From the NCBI RefSeq assembly GCF_022513565.1, contig NZ_JAKWBE010000001.1:558001-622000 (forward strand): a stretch of 64,000 bases of DNA, written 5' to 3'. This document shows positions 56,555 through 64,000 of this stretch, piece by piece (position 1 is the stretch's first letter; each line of letters opens with the position of its first letter). Below the pieces are notes generated by a model. The model was not told the origin of the DNA, did no database searches, and worked only from the letters and a program-made list of their open reading frames with translations. Source of the stretch: Streptomyces gilvus (GTDB lineage: Bacteria; Actinomycetota; Actinomycetes; Streptomycetales; Streptomycetaceae). A program made the translations under genes and the position numbers.

Positions 56555-57652
56555 CTACCAGCTGCGTTCCCTGCGGAGGGCTGCGTCCGCCAGCGCGCGG
56601 ATGTGCACGCCCTGGAGGAAGAGGTCGTAGAACCACTCGGGTATGACCAGCATGGACAGCATGGCCGTGCGCCACCCACGCCCTTTCACGGTGATCGCAC
56701 GTTCTATGGCGTAGAACCCCGTGAAGGCCAGCCAGAAGGGGGCGATCCTGACGCCGGCGCCCGTCGCGGCGAACCAGAGCACCGACCCGACGTAGAGCGC
56801 CGAGACCGCGGCCCCCAGGAACGCGACCAGCTGCCTGACCCAGCCTTCGAGGGTGTGGCGCGTAAGGCCGTAGTCGAAGAGGTTCTCGAGTGCTCCGCGC
56901 TTCCACCGCAGCCGCTGCTTGCCGAGATCCTTCCACGTCACCATGACCTCGGTGGTCATGGTGGCTCGGGACGGGGCGACGATGCGCCACCCCTGGTGCT
57001 TCAGCGCCAGCGTGAGCTCGTTGTCCTCCGTCAGCACCTTGGTGTCGTACACGCCGTCCGCCGCCGGCAAGCGTCCGTCGCCGCGAGCGTCCAGGACGTC
57101 CCGCAGGGCTTCCACCTTGAACAGACAGGCCGTGCCCGTCAGGCAGAGCACCTTGCCGCTCTTGCGTTTCGTGTCACGGGCGTATCGGGCGTACTCGTTC
57201 CGCTGGAAGACGCCGCACAGTCCGCCGCCCGCGCGTCCGCGGAAGTTCCCGCCCACGGCTCCGTACCCCTGCAGCAGCTTCTTGTGGGTCACTTCGATGA
57301 AGTGGGGATCGAGATACGTGTCGGCGTCCTGAACGAGCACCGCGTCCTCGTCCGAGAGCGTGGGCAGCAGCTTCGCCAGCGCTCCGTTGAGATTGCCGGC
57401 CTTCTTGTGCTTGTTGCCGACGGAATGCCAGACCTCGGCCCCGGCTGCACGGCCCATGCGTTCCAGTGCGTCGGTGTGCTCCTTGTCCCGGTGCGGGTCG
57501 AGGGTCACGACGATGCGGTCCGGAGGCCGCGTCTGGTTCCTCAGCGCCTCGAGGACATGGCCGAGAGAGTCCACCTCCCGATAGGCGGGCACGAGCGCGA
57601 CCACCTTCGGCGGCGTCACTCCCGACAGTTCGCGGTCCTCGCTCCGGTTCAT
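56555..57652 (-). CDS. Family 2 glycosyltransferase with membrane helices
   Basis: A 365-residue enzyme. The GT-A domain has VVALVPAYREVDSLGHVLEA, HKKAGNLNGALAKLL, the metal motif VQDADTYLDP, the catalytic acid in LTEDNELTLAL and the acceptor motif KQRLRWKRGALE. C-terminal helices such as LVAFLGAAVSALYVGSVLWF embed it in the membrane. It differs from the BcsA-like enzyme, so the polymer probably has more than one sugar linkage. The start is ATG 57652. It is divergent from the first TetR gene across a shared operator. Confidence 0.88.
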   Translation of the reverse strand: MNRSEDRELSGVTPPKVVALVPAYREVDSLGHVLEALRNQTRPPDRIVVTLDPHRDKEHTDALERMGRAAGAEVWHSVGNKHKKAGNLNGALAKLLPTLSDEDAVLVQDADTYLDPHFIEVTHKKLLQGYGAVGGNFRGRAGGGLCGVFQRNEYARYARDTKRKSGKVLCLTGTACLFKVEALRDVLDARGDGRLPAADGVYDTKVLTEDNELTLALKHQGWRIVAPSRATMTTEVMVTWKDLGKQRLRWKRGALENLFDYGLTRHTLEGWVRQLVAFLGAAVSALYVGSVLWFAATGAGVRIAPFWLAFTGFYAIERAITVKGRGWRTAMLSMLVIPEWFYDLFLQGVHIRALADAALRRERSW

Positions 57653-57700
57653 CGTGTCTGCCTTCCAGCCGATGTGACATGGCTCTGCGCCATGGAGCTC

Positions 57701-57725
57701 TGTATATTTACGGCGTATACATACA
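57701..57725. promoter_or_regulatory. TetR-type operator, site 1
   Basis: A 25-bp near-palindrome between the glycosyltransferase and the first TetR gene. Its outer arms TGTATA (57701-57706) and TATACA (57716-57721) and the core TTTACGGCGTATACATACA (57707-57725) define it. The reverse complement of that 19-base core is identical to site 2 at 58534. Confidence 0.8.
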
Positions 57726-57793
57726 CTTTCGGGTCGAATGGACGGGGTGTCAACACGAGCGGCGCTGAGGGGCGAGTCACCGGGAGGCACGGC

Positions 57794-58489
57794 ATGGCCA
57801 GGAGAGGGCAGCGGCTGAGCCGTGAGCGGGTGGTCGCGGCGGCTTTGGCGCTGGTGGACCGTGAGGGGCTGGCGGCCTTGAGCATGCGCCGCCTCGGTGC
57901 CGAACTCGGCGTGGAGGCGATGGCGCTCTACCGGCACGCGGGGAGCAAGGACGCCCTCCTGGACGACCTGGTGGAAGTGCTCTACCTCGAACTGGAGCAG
58001 CGTCTGGCCCTCGCTGAGGAGGCCGGTGACGTGCCGGGGGTGCCGAGGTGGCGCTCCGAGCTCCATCGGATCGGACGGGCGACGTACGACGTCTGCCTGG
58101 CGCATCCCGGGGCGGTGCCGCTGCTCTCCGCCCGCATGCTGGCGGCTCCTCGGACCGGCCGGCCGCTCGTCGTCGTCAGAGGTCATGACAGGGTGCTCGC
58201 CCTGCTGGCCGAGGGCGGACTCGACGATGCCCGGGCGGCGGTGGCCTTCCGCGCCTTCACGGGATGGCTTCTGGGCTATGTGGCGGTGGAGTTGTGCCCT
58301 GCGTCGGACGGTCCCGACGAGCCCGATCCCGTGGTCCGGCTCGGCTTGCGGCACGTACCGCCCGACGAGGTGCCGGGGCTGCGGGTGGCCCTCGTGCTGG
58401 CCGAGCGGGGCGGGCCGGAGGGCCTGGCGGCCGGGCTGGACGCACTGCTCGACCACCTCGCCCGGCCCGGGGGGCAAGGGCCGGAATGA
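57794..58489 (+). CDS. TetR-family regulator, first of a paralogous pair
   Basis: A 231-residue TetR/AcrR regulator of the TetR_C (tetracyclin repressor-like C-terminal) type. The DNA-binding region is RLSRERVVAAALALVDREGL and MRRLGAELGVEAMALYRHAG. The recognition helix MRRLGAELGVEAMALYR is identical to that of the TetR at 59570-60313, so both should bind the same operator. ATG 57794 is preceded by GGGAGG (57782-57787). The ligand is unknown. Confidence 0.92.
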   Translation: MARRGQRLSRERVVAAALALVDREGLAALSMRRLGAELGVEAMALYRHAGSKDALLDDLVEVLYLELEQRLALAEEAGDVPGVPRWRSELHRIGRATYDVCLAHPGAVPLLSARMLAAPRTGRPLVVVRGHDRVLALLAEGGLDDARAAVAFRAFTGWLLGYVAVELCPASDGPDEPDPVVRLGLRHVPPDEVPGLRVALVLAERGGPEGLAAGLDALLDHLARPGGQGPE

Positions 58490-58533
58490 TCGTCGCGCTC
58501 CTCGCTTGACGGGCTGTCCCTATGGGGCGAAGC

Positions 58534-58558
58534 TGTATGTATACGCCGTAAACAGGGT
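58534..58558. promoter_or_regulatory. TetR-type operator, site 2
   Basis: TGTATGTATACGCCGTAAA (58534-58552) is identical over 19 bases to the reverse complement of site 1. It lies between the first TetR gene and the LPVTG/sortase pair, about 125 bases before the LPVTG gene. The right-hand arm beyond base 19 is not kept. The rest of 58490-58676 shows no gene. Confidence 0.8.
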
Positions 58559-58676
58559 GCAGGGCGACTGAGACTTCGACGGGCGCCTTGTTGCCTGGCC
58601 CCAGCCCACTTGCGGCCCCGATTCCGCTCCAGACGCGGATTGGCATTGGCCGCATCGACTTTTGAAGGAGAAAACC

Positions 58677-58853
58677 ATGGCGGACTACACGGGCGCCGGA
58701 ACCGCGGCATCTGCCGGAGTGGGGGCAGGAGTTCTGCCCGTTACCGGCGGTGTGGACAGCATGTGGTTCTGGGTGGTGATGTTCGTGCTCGTCTCGGCAG
58801 GCTTCGCGGCGCTGAGGCTGGTTCCGCGAAAGAAGAACGACGACGATGCCTGA
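58677..58853 (+). CDS. 58-residue LPVTG sortase-substrate-like protein
   Basis: A tiny protein opening MADYTGAGTAASAGVGAGV. The sorting signal is complete: LPVTG at residues 20-24, a hydrophobic helix (about 29-48, SMWFWVVMFVLVSAGFAAL) and a charged tail RLVPRKKNDDDA. There is no N-terminal signal peptide and only 19 residues precede the LPVTG. GAAGGAG (58664-58670) gives a strong ribosome-binding site for ATG 58677. It lies 68 bases before the sortase, its probable enzyme. Confidence 0.85.
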   Translation: MADYTGAGTAASAGVGAGVLPVTGGVDSMWFWVVMFVLVSAGFAALRLVPRKKNDDDA

Positions 58854-58921
58854 CCGAGGGCGCACCCCGCCCGAGCGGATCGCCGGTCGCGGTGATCCCA
58901 GGAAACCGTGAGGCGTCTTTC

Positions 58922-59527
58922 ATGCGGAAATTCATGCGCTTCGCTGGGATTGCGCTCATCCTCGCCGGTGTGCTTCTGGGAGGATTGAGGATTTCCCAGG
59001 ATCGGCGGCAGACGCACGAGTACAGCCAGGCGCAGGGTGAAATGCGTCGCCAGCTCTCACAGGTGGTGCGAAAAGAGCCCCGCCCTCGTGAAGGGGAGCC
59101 TGTCGCGGTGCTCAGGATTCCGAAATTCGGGGCCGGATATCGTCCGGTCGTCGTCGAGGGCGTGTCGCAGCAGGATCTGGCAAAAGGACCCGGCCACTAC
59201 ACCGGGAGCGCGATGCCCGGCCAGATCGGCAACTTCGCGGTCGCCGGTCACAGAACAGGCTGGGGGCAGCCCTTCAACCGGCTGGGCGAGCTGAAACCCG
59301 GCGACTCGATCGTCGTCGAGTGGCGGGGACGGGACCTCACCTATCGCGTCACGGGGACGGAGAGGGTGAAGCGGACGCAGGTCGGCGTCGTCCTGCCCGT
59401 GCCCGACAGGCCCGGGGTGAAGCCGGACAAGGCGCTCATCACCCTCACCACCTGCACGGACCGCGATCCCGTCAGCCGCAGGTACCGGCTTGTCCTCGTT
59501 GTCCGGGGCGAACTGAGCGCGCGGTGA
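58922..59527 (+). CDS. Class E/F-type sortase
   Basis: A 201-residue membrane transpeptidase. An N-terminal anchor (FMRFAGIALILAGVLLGGLR) precedes the sortase barrel. Catalytic residues are His 110 in FAVAGHRTGWGQPF, Cys 178 in LITLTTCTDRD and the Arg in SRRYRLVL. The order and the TLTTC motif fit actinomycete class E sortases, which cut LAxTG or LPxTG signals. It is expressed with the LPVTG protein. Confidence 0.92.
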   Translation: MRKFMRFAGIALILAGVLLGGLRISQDRRQTHEYSQAQGEMRRQLSQVVRKEPRPREGEPVAVLRIPKFGAGYRPVVVEGVSQQDLAKGPGHYTGSAMPGQIGNFAVAGHRTGWGQPFNRLGELKPGDSIVVEWRGRDLTYRVTGTERVKRTQVGVVLPVPDRPGVKPDKALITLTTCTDRDPVSRRYRLVLVVRGELSAR

Positions 59528-59569
59528 CAACGCGTGCCGGTCCCTGGGCGTGTGGAGGACTGATCCCCG

Positions 59570-60313
59570 CTACGGGCGTGTGAAGCGGTCGAGCAGTGCG
59601 TCGAGGCCGTCGGCCAGCCCCTCGGGTCCCCCTCGTTCCGCGAGCGAGGGGGCGGTCTCCCGCAGCGTCGGCAACTCCTGCGGTGACAGGCGGTGCAGGC
59701 CGAGCCGGAAGGCGGGATCGGGTTCGTCCGGGTTGTCGACCATGGGCTGGAGCTCGACCGAGACATAGCCGAGGAGCCAGGCGGTGAAGGCGCGGAAGAT
59801 GCCCGACGCGCGGGTCTCGTCGAATCCTGCCGCCCGCAGCAGGGCGAGCAACCGCTCGTGGTTGCGCAGCACGGCATTCGGCCGCTGCGCCAGGGGGACC
59901 GCCAGCATGCGCGTGGCGAGCAGAGGCACCGCTTGGGGATGGGCGAGGCACACGTCGTAGGTCGCCCGGGCGATCCGGCGCAGCTCGGCACGCCAGTCCG
60001 ACGGGTCACCCGCCAAGGCCTCCGGCTCGGCCCCCAGCCGTTCCTCCAACTCGAGGTACAGCGCCTCGACCAGCCCGTCCAGGAGGGCGTCCTTGCTGGA
60101 TGCGTACCGGTACAGAGCCATCGCCTCCACGCCGAGTTCGGCGCCCAGGCGGCGCATGCTCAGGGCCGAGAGCCCCTCCCGGTCGACCAGCTCCAGCGCG
60201 CTGGCCAGTACCCGTTCCCGGTTCAGCCGGCCGTAGCGGCCGCGGTCACTGGCGCGGCGCGCGGGGCTGCCCGCCGTGTCCTTGTCTCGTGCCGGGGCCT
60301 CTTCCTTGGCCAT
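59570..60313 (-). CDS. TetR-family regulator, second of a paralogous pair
   Basis: A 247-residue paralogue of the TetR at 57794, with an added 25-residue charged N-terminal tail. The DNA-binding helices (RLNRERVLASALELVDREGL, MRRLGAELGVEAMALYRYAS) are nearly the same. The ligand domains also align (YDVCLAHPQAVPLLATRMLA). It is divergent from the aminotransferase/dehydratase gene across operator site 3. A local duplication is the simplest origin. Confidence 0.92.
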   Translation of the reverse strand: MAKEEAPARDKDTAGSPARRASDRGRYGRLNRERVLASALELVDREGLSALSMRRLGAELGVEAMALYRYASSKDALLDGLVEALYLELEERLGAEPEALAGDPSDWRAELRRIARATYDVCLAHPQAVPLLATRMLAVPLAQRPNAVLRNHERLLALLRAAGFDETRASGIFRAFTAWLLGYVSVELQPMVDNPDEPDPAFRLGLHRLSPQELPTLRETAPSLAERGGPEGLADGLDALLDRFTRP

Positions 60314-60385
60314 GCGTCGCCTCCAGAGCGTCCGATCGCGCAGTGCTCGTACTCGTGTTGACTCTATGCCCTCATGGATGCAGTC

Positions 60386-60410
60386 TGTATGTATACATCG
60401 TAAATGTACG
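60386..60410. promoter_or_regulatory. TetR-type operator, site 3
   Basis: TGTATGTATACATCGTAAA (60386-60404) differs from site 2 at two of 19 positions, and the following TGTACG keeps most of the right arm seen in site 1. It lies between the divergent second TetR gene and the fused aminotransferase gene, 26 bases before the start of the latter. Confidence 0.78.
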
Positions 60411-60435
60411 CTCTCGGCGTACGGGGGAGCATCCT

Positions 60436-63123
60436 ATGACTGTTCACAAGCTGCGGCCCCGGCAGGAGTCGATCGAGCGCGCTCGGCACGTTCTCGAACG
60501 TGCAGGCGAGCCGGATGTGCCCTTCGCCGTCACGCGGATCACCCCGGAGGCCCGACGGGCGGCGCAGCGTGTGCTCGCCTCCGGCTGGGTGACCACCGGA
60601 CCCGAGACGCAACACTTCGAGCGCGAGTTCGCGACCTACGTCTCGGCCGCGCACGCTGTCGCGGTGAGTTCCTGCACCGCGGCGCTCGAACTGGCCCTGC
60701 GCGCCCTGCGACTGCCGGCAGGCGGCGCCGTGCTGGTCCCGGCCGTCACCTTCTGCGGTGTCGCCCAGGCCGTGCTGCACGCCGGACTGCGGCCCGTGCT
60801 GGTGGACGTCGATCCCGCCACCGGGATGCCGACGCCCGCGACCGTGGCCCGGGCGGCCCGTGCGTGCGGACGCTCTGACGCGATGATCGTCCTGCACTAC
60901 GCGGGGGCCCCGGCCCCCGTCGCCGAGCTGGCGGATGCCGCCCGGCTGCCCCTCACGCACGTCATCGAGGACGCCGCGCACGCCCTGGGCACGTCGGTGG
61001 GCGACCGGGCCGTGGGCGGTCTGTCGCGGGCGACCTGCTTCAGCTTCTACGCCACCAAGAACCTGCCCATCGGCGAGGGCGGCATGGTCACCACCGACGA
61101 CCCCGAGTTCGCCCAGCTGATCCGCCGCGCACGGCTGCACGGCATGTCCGCCGACGCCTGGCGCCGGAACCTGCCCGGCGGAAGCTGGCGGTACACCGTC
61201 GAGGAAGCCGGCCTGAAGGCCAACATGACCGACGTGCAGGCGGCCATCGGGCGGGCCCAGCTCCGGCACTTCGACAGCTGGCAGAAGCGGCGGCAGGCCC
61301 TGGCCGAGCGGTATGACGCGGCCCTGGAACCCGTCCCAGGACTCGCGCCGCTCCAGGCCACCACAGCGGGGCGACACGCGCGTCACCTCTACGTGGTGCG
61401 CGTGCTGGAAGAGTACGGAACCAGCCGCGACGAGCTGATCGAGCGACTCGCGGAACGTGGCATCGGCACCTCCGTGCACTTCATTCCCCTGCATCACATG
61501 CCGTACTTCCGGCAGACGGCGGTCATGCCGCCGGGCGGCCTCCCGGGTGCCGACGCACTGTTCCCACAGCTGCTGTCACTGCCCCTGTACCCGGCCCTCA
61601 CCGACCGGCAGGTCGACCGGGTCTGCGCAGAGCTGGTCCGGTGGGCCGGGCCGTGTCGGCCGGCCGGCCTGCGCACCCTCGTGATCGGCGCCGGAGAAGC
61701 CGGACGGGAACTGGCCCGGGACCTGGCACACACCCCGCAGTTCGGGCTCGACCCGATCGGCTTCCTGGACGACGACCCGGTCAAACGCCGTGTCGCCGCC
61801 GTCGGGGAACTGCCCGTCCTCGGAGATCTGGACGACACCCGCACGGCCGTGCTCGAGCATCGCGTCGAGGCCGTCGTGGTCGCCATCCCCGACCTGGACC
61901 CGGATCGATTCCGCCGAGTCGCAGCGGCCGCCGAGACCGCCGGGGCCAGCGTGCGGTACCTGCCCTCGTTCGTCGCCGCGCTCCAGCGCGACGTGGTGGG
62001 CAGCGACATGCGCTCCCTGGACGTACGCGAGCTGATCGGCCGCGCCGAGATCCACGTGGTCGGCCCCGAGACACGTTCGGTGATCGCCGGGCAGCGGGTT
62101 CTCGTGACGGGCGCGGGAGGCTCGATCGGCAGCGAACTGTGCCACCAGGTGCGCGCGTTCGGCCCGAGCCGGCTGTTCCTGCTCGACCACGACGAGTCGA
62201 ACCTCCACCGGCTGCAGCTCGAGCTCTACGGCGATGCCCTGCGGGCCGACGACGTGGTCGTCTCGGACATCCGGGACCGCGCACGCATCGACCAGGTCTT
62301 CCGCGAGCTGCGCCCCGACGTGGTCTTCCACGCGGCCGCCCACAAGCACCTCCCGCTGCTCGAACTCCACCCGGGAGAAGGTGTGAAGACGAACGTCCGC
62401 GGAACCGAGAACCTGGTGCGCGCCGCCGCGGCCGTCGGCACGGCGCGCTTCGTCCTGATCTCCGCCGACAAGGCCGCCGACCCGGTCTCGGTGCTCGGCG
62501 CGACCAAACGGCTGGCCGAGCTCGTCGTGCAGAACGGCCAGCAGGACGCCCCGCCGGGAACCCTGTTCACCGCCGTCCGCTTCGGCAGCGTCCTGGGCAC
62601 CCGCGGCTCGCTGCTGTCGTTCGTGGCCCAGCAGTTGGGCGCAGGCTGCCCGGTGACGGTCACCGACCCCGAGGCGACCCGGTTCTTCATGACCGTGGAG
62701 GAGGCCGCCGGCCTGGTCCTGGAGGCGGCCCGTATGACACAGGGCGGCGAGGTGTTCGTCCTGGACATGAGCGGTCCGGTACGCGTCGTGGATCTGGTCC
62801 GTATGTTCGCCCGTTCCCTGCACTTCCCCGACGTCGATTTCCGGTACACCGGACTGAGGCCCGGCGAGAAGCTCAGCGAGACGCTGTTCGCCGCTCACGA
62901 ACGGCACACGGCCACCTCCCATCCGCGCATCCTCGCCGCGACCCCCACCACCCGGAGCACACCGCTGGCGCAATACCTTCCCGCCCTCTACACCGCGGCG
63001 GAGTGCAGTGACGACGAGGGTGTGCGCCGTGTGCTCGCCGCCATCCTCCCGCAGTTCCGCGCCGCCGGGCGGGCCCACCCCGCGCACGCCGCGCTGGCCG
63101 ATCCGTACCCGGACGACTTCTGA
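60436..63123 (+). CDS. Fused sugar aminotransferase and nucleotide-sugar 4,6-dehydratase
   Basis: An 895-residue bifunctional protein. Residues about 30-405 are a DegT/DnrJ/EryC1 aminotransferase, with VSSCTAALELALRAL, the VIEDAAHALG pair and the PLP lysine at about residue 208 in SFYATKNLPIGEGG. Residues about 412-895 are a CapD/FlaA1/PglF-like enzyme: a first Rossmann domain (TLVIGAGEAGRELARDLAHT) and the SDR domain (VTGAGGSIGSELC near residue 560, SADKAAD near 676, ATKRLAEL near 691). The membrane helices usual before PglF are missing. It should convert a UDP-HexNAc to a 4-amino-4,6-dideoxy sugar. The start is ATG 60436. Confidence 0.9.
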   Translation: MTVHKLRPRQESIERARHVLERAGEPDVPFAVTRITPEARRAAQRVLASGWVTTGPETQHFEREFATYVSAAHAVAVSSCTAALELALRALRLPAGGAVLVPAVTFCGVAQAVLHAGLRPVLVDVDPATGMPTPATVARAARACGRSDAMIVLHYAGAPAPVAELADAARLPLTHVIEDAAHALGTSVGDRAVGGLSRATCFSFYATKNLPIGEGGMVTTDDPEFAQLIRRARLHGMSADAWRRNLPGGSWRYTVEEAGLKANMTDVQAAIGRAQLRHFDSWQKRRQALAERYDAALEPVPGLAPLQATTAGRHARHLYVVRVLEEYGTSRDELIERLAERGIGTSVHFIPLHHMPYFRQTAVMPPGGLPGADALFPQLLSLPLYPALTDRQVDRVCAELVRWAGPCRPAGLRTLVIGAGEAGRELARDLAHTPQFGLDPIGFLDDDPVKRRVAAVGELPVLGDLDDTRTAVLEHRVEAVVVAIPDLDPDRFRRVAAAAETAGASVRYLPSFVAALQRDVVGSDMRSLDVRELIGRAEIHVVGPETRSVIAGQRVLVTGAGGSIGSELCHQVRAFGPSRLFLLDHDESNLHRLQLELYGDALRADDVVVSDIRDRARIDQVFRELRPDVVFHAAAHKHLPLLELHPGEGVKTNVRGTENLVRAAAAVGTARFVLISADKAADPVSVLGATKRLAELVVQNGQQDAPPGTLFTAVRFGSVLGTRGSLLSFVAQQLGAGCPVTVTDPEATRFFMTVEEAAGLVLEAARMTQGGEVFVLDMSGPVRVVDLVRMFARSLHFPDVDFRYTGLRPGEKLSETLFAAHERHTATSHPRILAATPTTRSTPLAQYLPALYTAAECSDDEGVRRVLAAILPQFRAAGRAHPAHAALADPYPDDF

Positions 63124-64000
63124 TGTCCGCGCACCGCCGCTGGCCCGAATGGGCGCCGAGGCCGGTCACGAAGAGGCGCCGCCTCCTGCGCACGCTCCTG
63201 CTGCTCGGCCTCGCCGCCGTACTCGCGCTGGTCGGCCTGGGTGCCGGGACCGTCTGGTGGGGCACCAACCACTACGGCGACCAGGTCGCCCGTATCCCCC
63301 ACGCCTTCCCGACGGGGCCACGTCCCGGAAAGGTGGCCTCGCACAACGGCGGAACGACCTTCCTGCTCGCGGGGGTCGACAGCCGCTCCAGGCGGCCGAC
63401 CACCGGCAGCGACGCCACCACGCGGCTGTGGAGGTACGGCGCACAGCGGAGCGACACCATGATGCTGGTGCACCTGAGCGGCGACAAGCGCACTGTCCAC
63501 GTGATGTCCATTCCGCGGGACAGCTGGGTGCCGATTCCGGGCCATGGCTCGGCGAAGGTCAACGCCGCGTTCTCCTGGGGCGGTCCGCCTCTCATGATCC
63601 AGACGGTGGAACGGCTGACCAGGACTCGCGTCGACCACTTCGGTGTCATCGACTGGCACGGCTTCAAAGCCCTCACGGACGCTGTCGGCGGCGTGCGCAT
63701 CACCGTGCCGGCGGACTCCTACGACCCTGTGCTGCAACGGCACTTCGCCGCCGGTACCCACGTCATGCACGGCGACGAGGCGCTGGCGTACGTCCGGCAA
63801 CGTCACGGTGTGCCCGGCGGCGAACTGGACCGGATCAAGCACCAGCAGCAGTTCCTGCGCAGCCTGGTCGGCGAGATGCGCGGAAAGGTCAGCCTCACCG
63901 ACCCCTTCGGCACCGCCCGGATGCTCGACGCGGTCACACGCACGGTCAGCGTGGACGACCGGATGTCCAACGGTGATCTGCGCGACCTGGTGATCGGCCT
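63123..64000 (+). CDS. LytR-CpsA-Psr (LCP) family glycopolymer ligase, cut by the window edge
   Basis: The first 292 codons of an LCP protein. A basic N-terminus and one membrane helix (LLLLGLAAVLALVGLGAGTV) precede the extracytoplasmic LCP domain, with LLAGVDSRS, RSDTMMLVHLSGD, the lipid-phosphate motif MSIPRDSWVPIPG and LDRIKHQQQFLRSLV. LCP enzymes transfer undecaprenyl-linked polymers onto peptidoglycan. Its start overlaps the stop of the fusion gene by one base (TGATG), so it attaches the polymer whose amino sugar that enzyme makes. The 3' end lies beyond the window. Confidence 0.92.
   Translation, partial: MSAHRRWPEWAPRPVTKRRRLLRTLLLLGLAAVLALVGLGAGTVWWGTNHYGDQVARIPHAFPTGPRPGKVASHNGGTTFLLAGVDSRSRRPTTGSDATTRLWRYGAQRSDTMMLVHLSGDKRTVHVMSIPRDSWVPIPGHGSAKVNAAFSWGGPPLMIQTVERLTRTRVDHFGVIDWHGFKALTDAVGGVRITVPADSYDPVLQRHFAAGTHVMHGDEALAYVRQRHGVPGGELDRIKHQQQFLRSLVGEMRGKVSLTDPFGTARMLDAVTRTVSVDDRMSNGDLRDLVIG

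Noticed and set aside
58610..59527. A longer start for the sortase, reading through from 58610
   Set aside because: It would run across the LPVTG gene in another frame. The membrane anchor begins directly at ATG 58922, as usual for sortases.

Overview
The window is about 64 kb of very GC-rich DNA. Codons almost always end in G or C, GTG starts are common, and genes often overlap by ATGA or GTGA. It carries a WhiB protein, a GPP34 protein, two methyltransferases of the actinomycete DUF574 type, a CYP157-like P450 and a class E-type sortase. This points to a Streptomyces or close relative, read from a mostly chromosomal, non-prophage region. No transposase, integrase or CRISPR array was seen.

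Left part (1-20.7 kb): a P-loop NTPase, a GPP34 protein, a decayed MFS transporter, the threonine-degradation pair tdh-kbl with a LysR regulator, an XRE-cupin regulator/GNAT pair, a YjbR protein, tRNA-Pro(GGG) followed by a truncated nuclease pseudogene, a GH43-like/DUF1905/DinB operon, a flotillin/NfeD-like pair, an acyltransferase, a divergent HxlR/thioesterase pair with a clear operator, a GH63-like/GH13 pair, a NudK-like Nudix hydrolase, an aldo/keto reductase and a rhomboid-like membrane protein.

Middle part (20.7-46.6 kb): debris of a sigma-factor/DHFR chimera, a DUF427 protein, a FluG-like split operon (methyltransferase, glutamine synthetase-like, amidohydrolase, Nudix-like), a lipoprotein, a 1.1-kb repeat region with a ~220-bp period, a K+ channel and a P450 without a recognisable ExxR motif. 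Next comes a tightly packed seven-gene catabolic operon (M24 pita-bread enzyme, 2-oxoacid dehydrogenase E1 alpha and beta, amidohydrolase, bicupin, SDR, hydroxyisobutyrate dehydrogenase-like) behind an XRE-cupin regulator and a TTGACA promoter. It is followed by a WhiB-Dps-DUF3140-glycosylase operon, a cysteine-free ribosomal protein trio (L33, L31 type B, L36), cobK and cobF, a 33-bp minisatellite and a second identical tRNA-Pro(GGG).

Right part (47-64 kb): a signalling and surface-polymer locus. A hybrid histidine kinase with two receiver domains and an HPt domain is followed by a GGDEF diguanylate cyclase. A second transcription unit holds a response regulator, a HEAT-repeat protein, a BcsA-like glycosyltransferase and a second histidine kinase. 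Beyond it lie another glycosyltransferase, two paralogous TetR regulators, a 58-residue LPVTG protein, a sortase, a fused aminotransferase/nucleotide-sugar dehydratase and an LCP ligase. One 19-bp sequence occurs three times in this stretch, twice identical and once with two changes. It lies in front of each unit of the second half, so the TetR pair probably controls the whole surface module. This is the strongest candidate in the window for an undescribed system; the seven-gene E1 operon is second.
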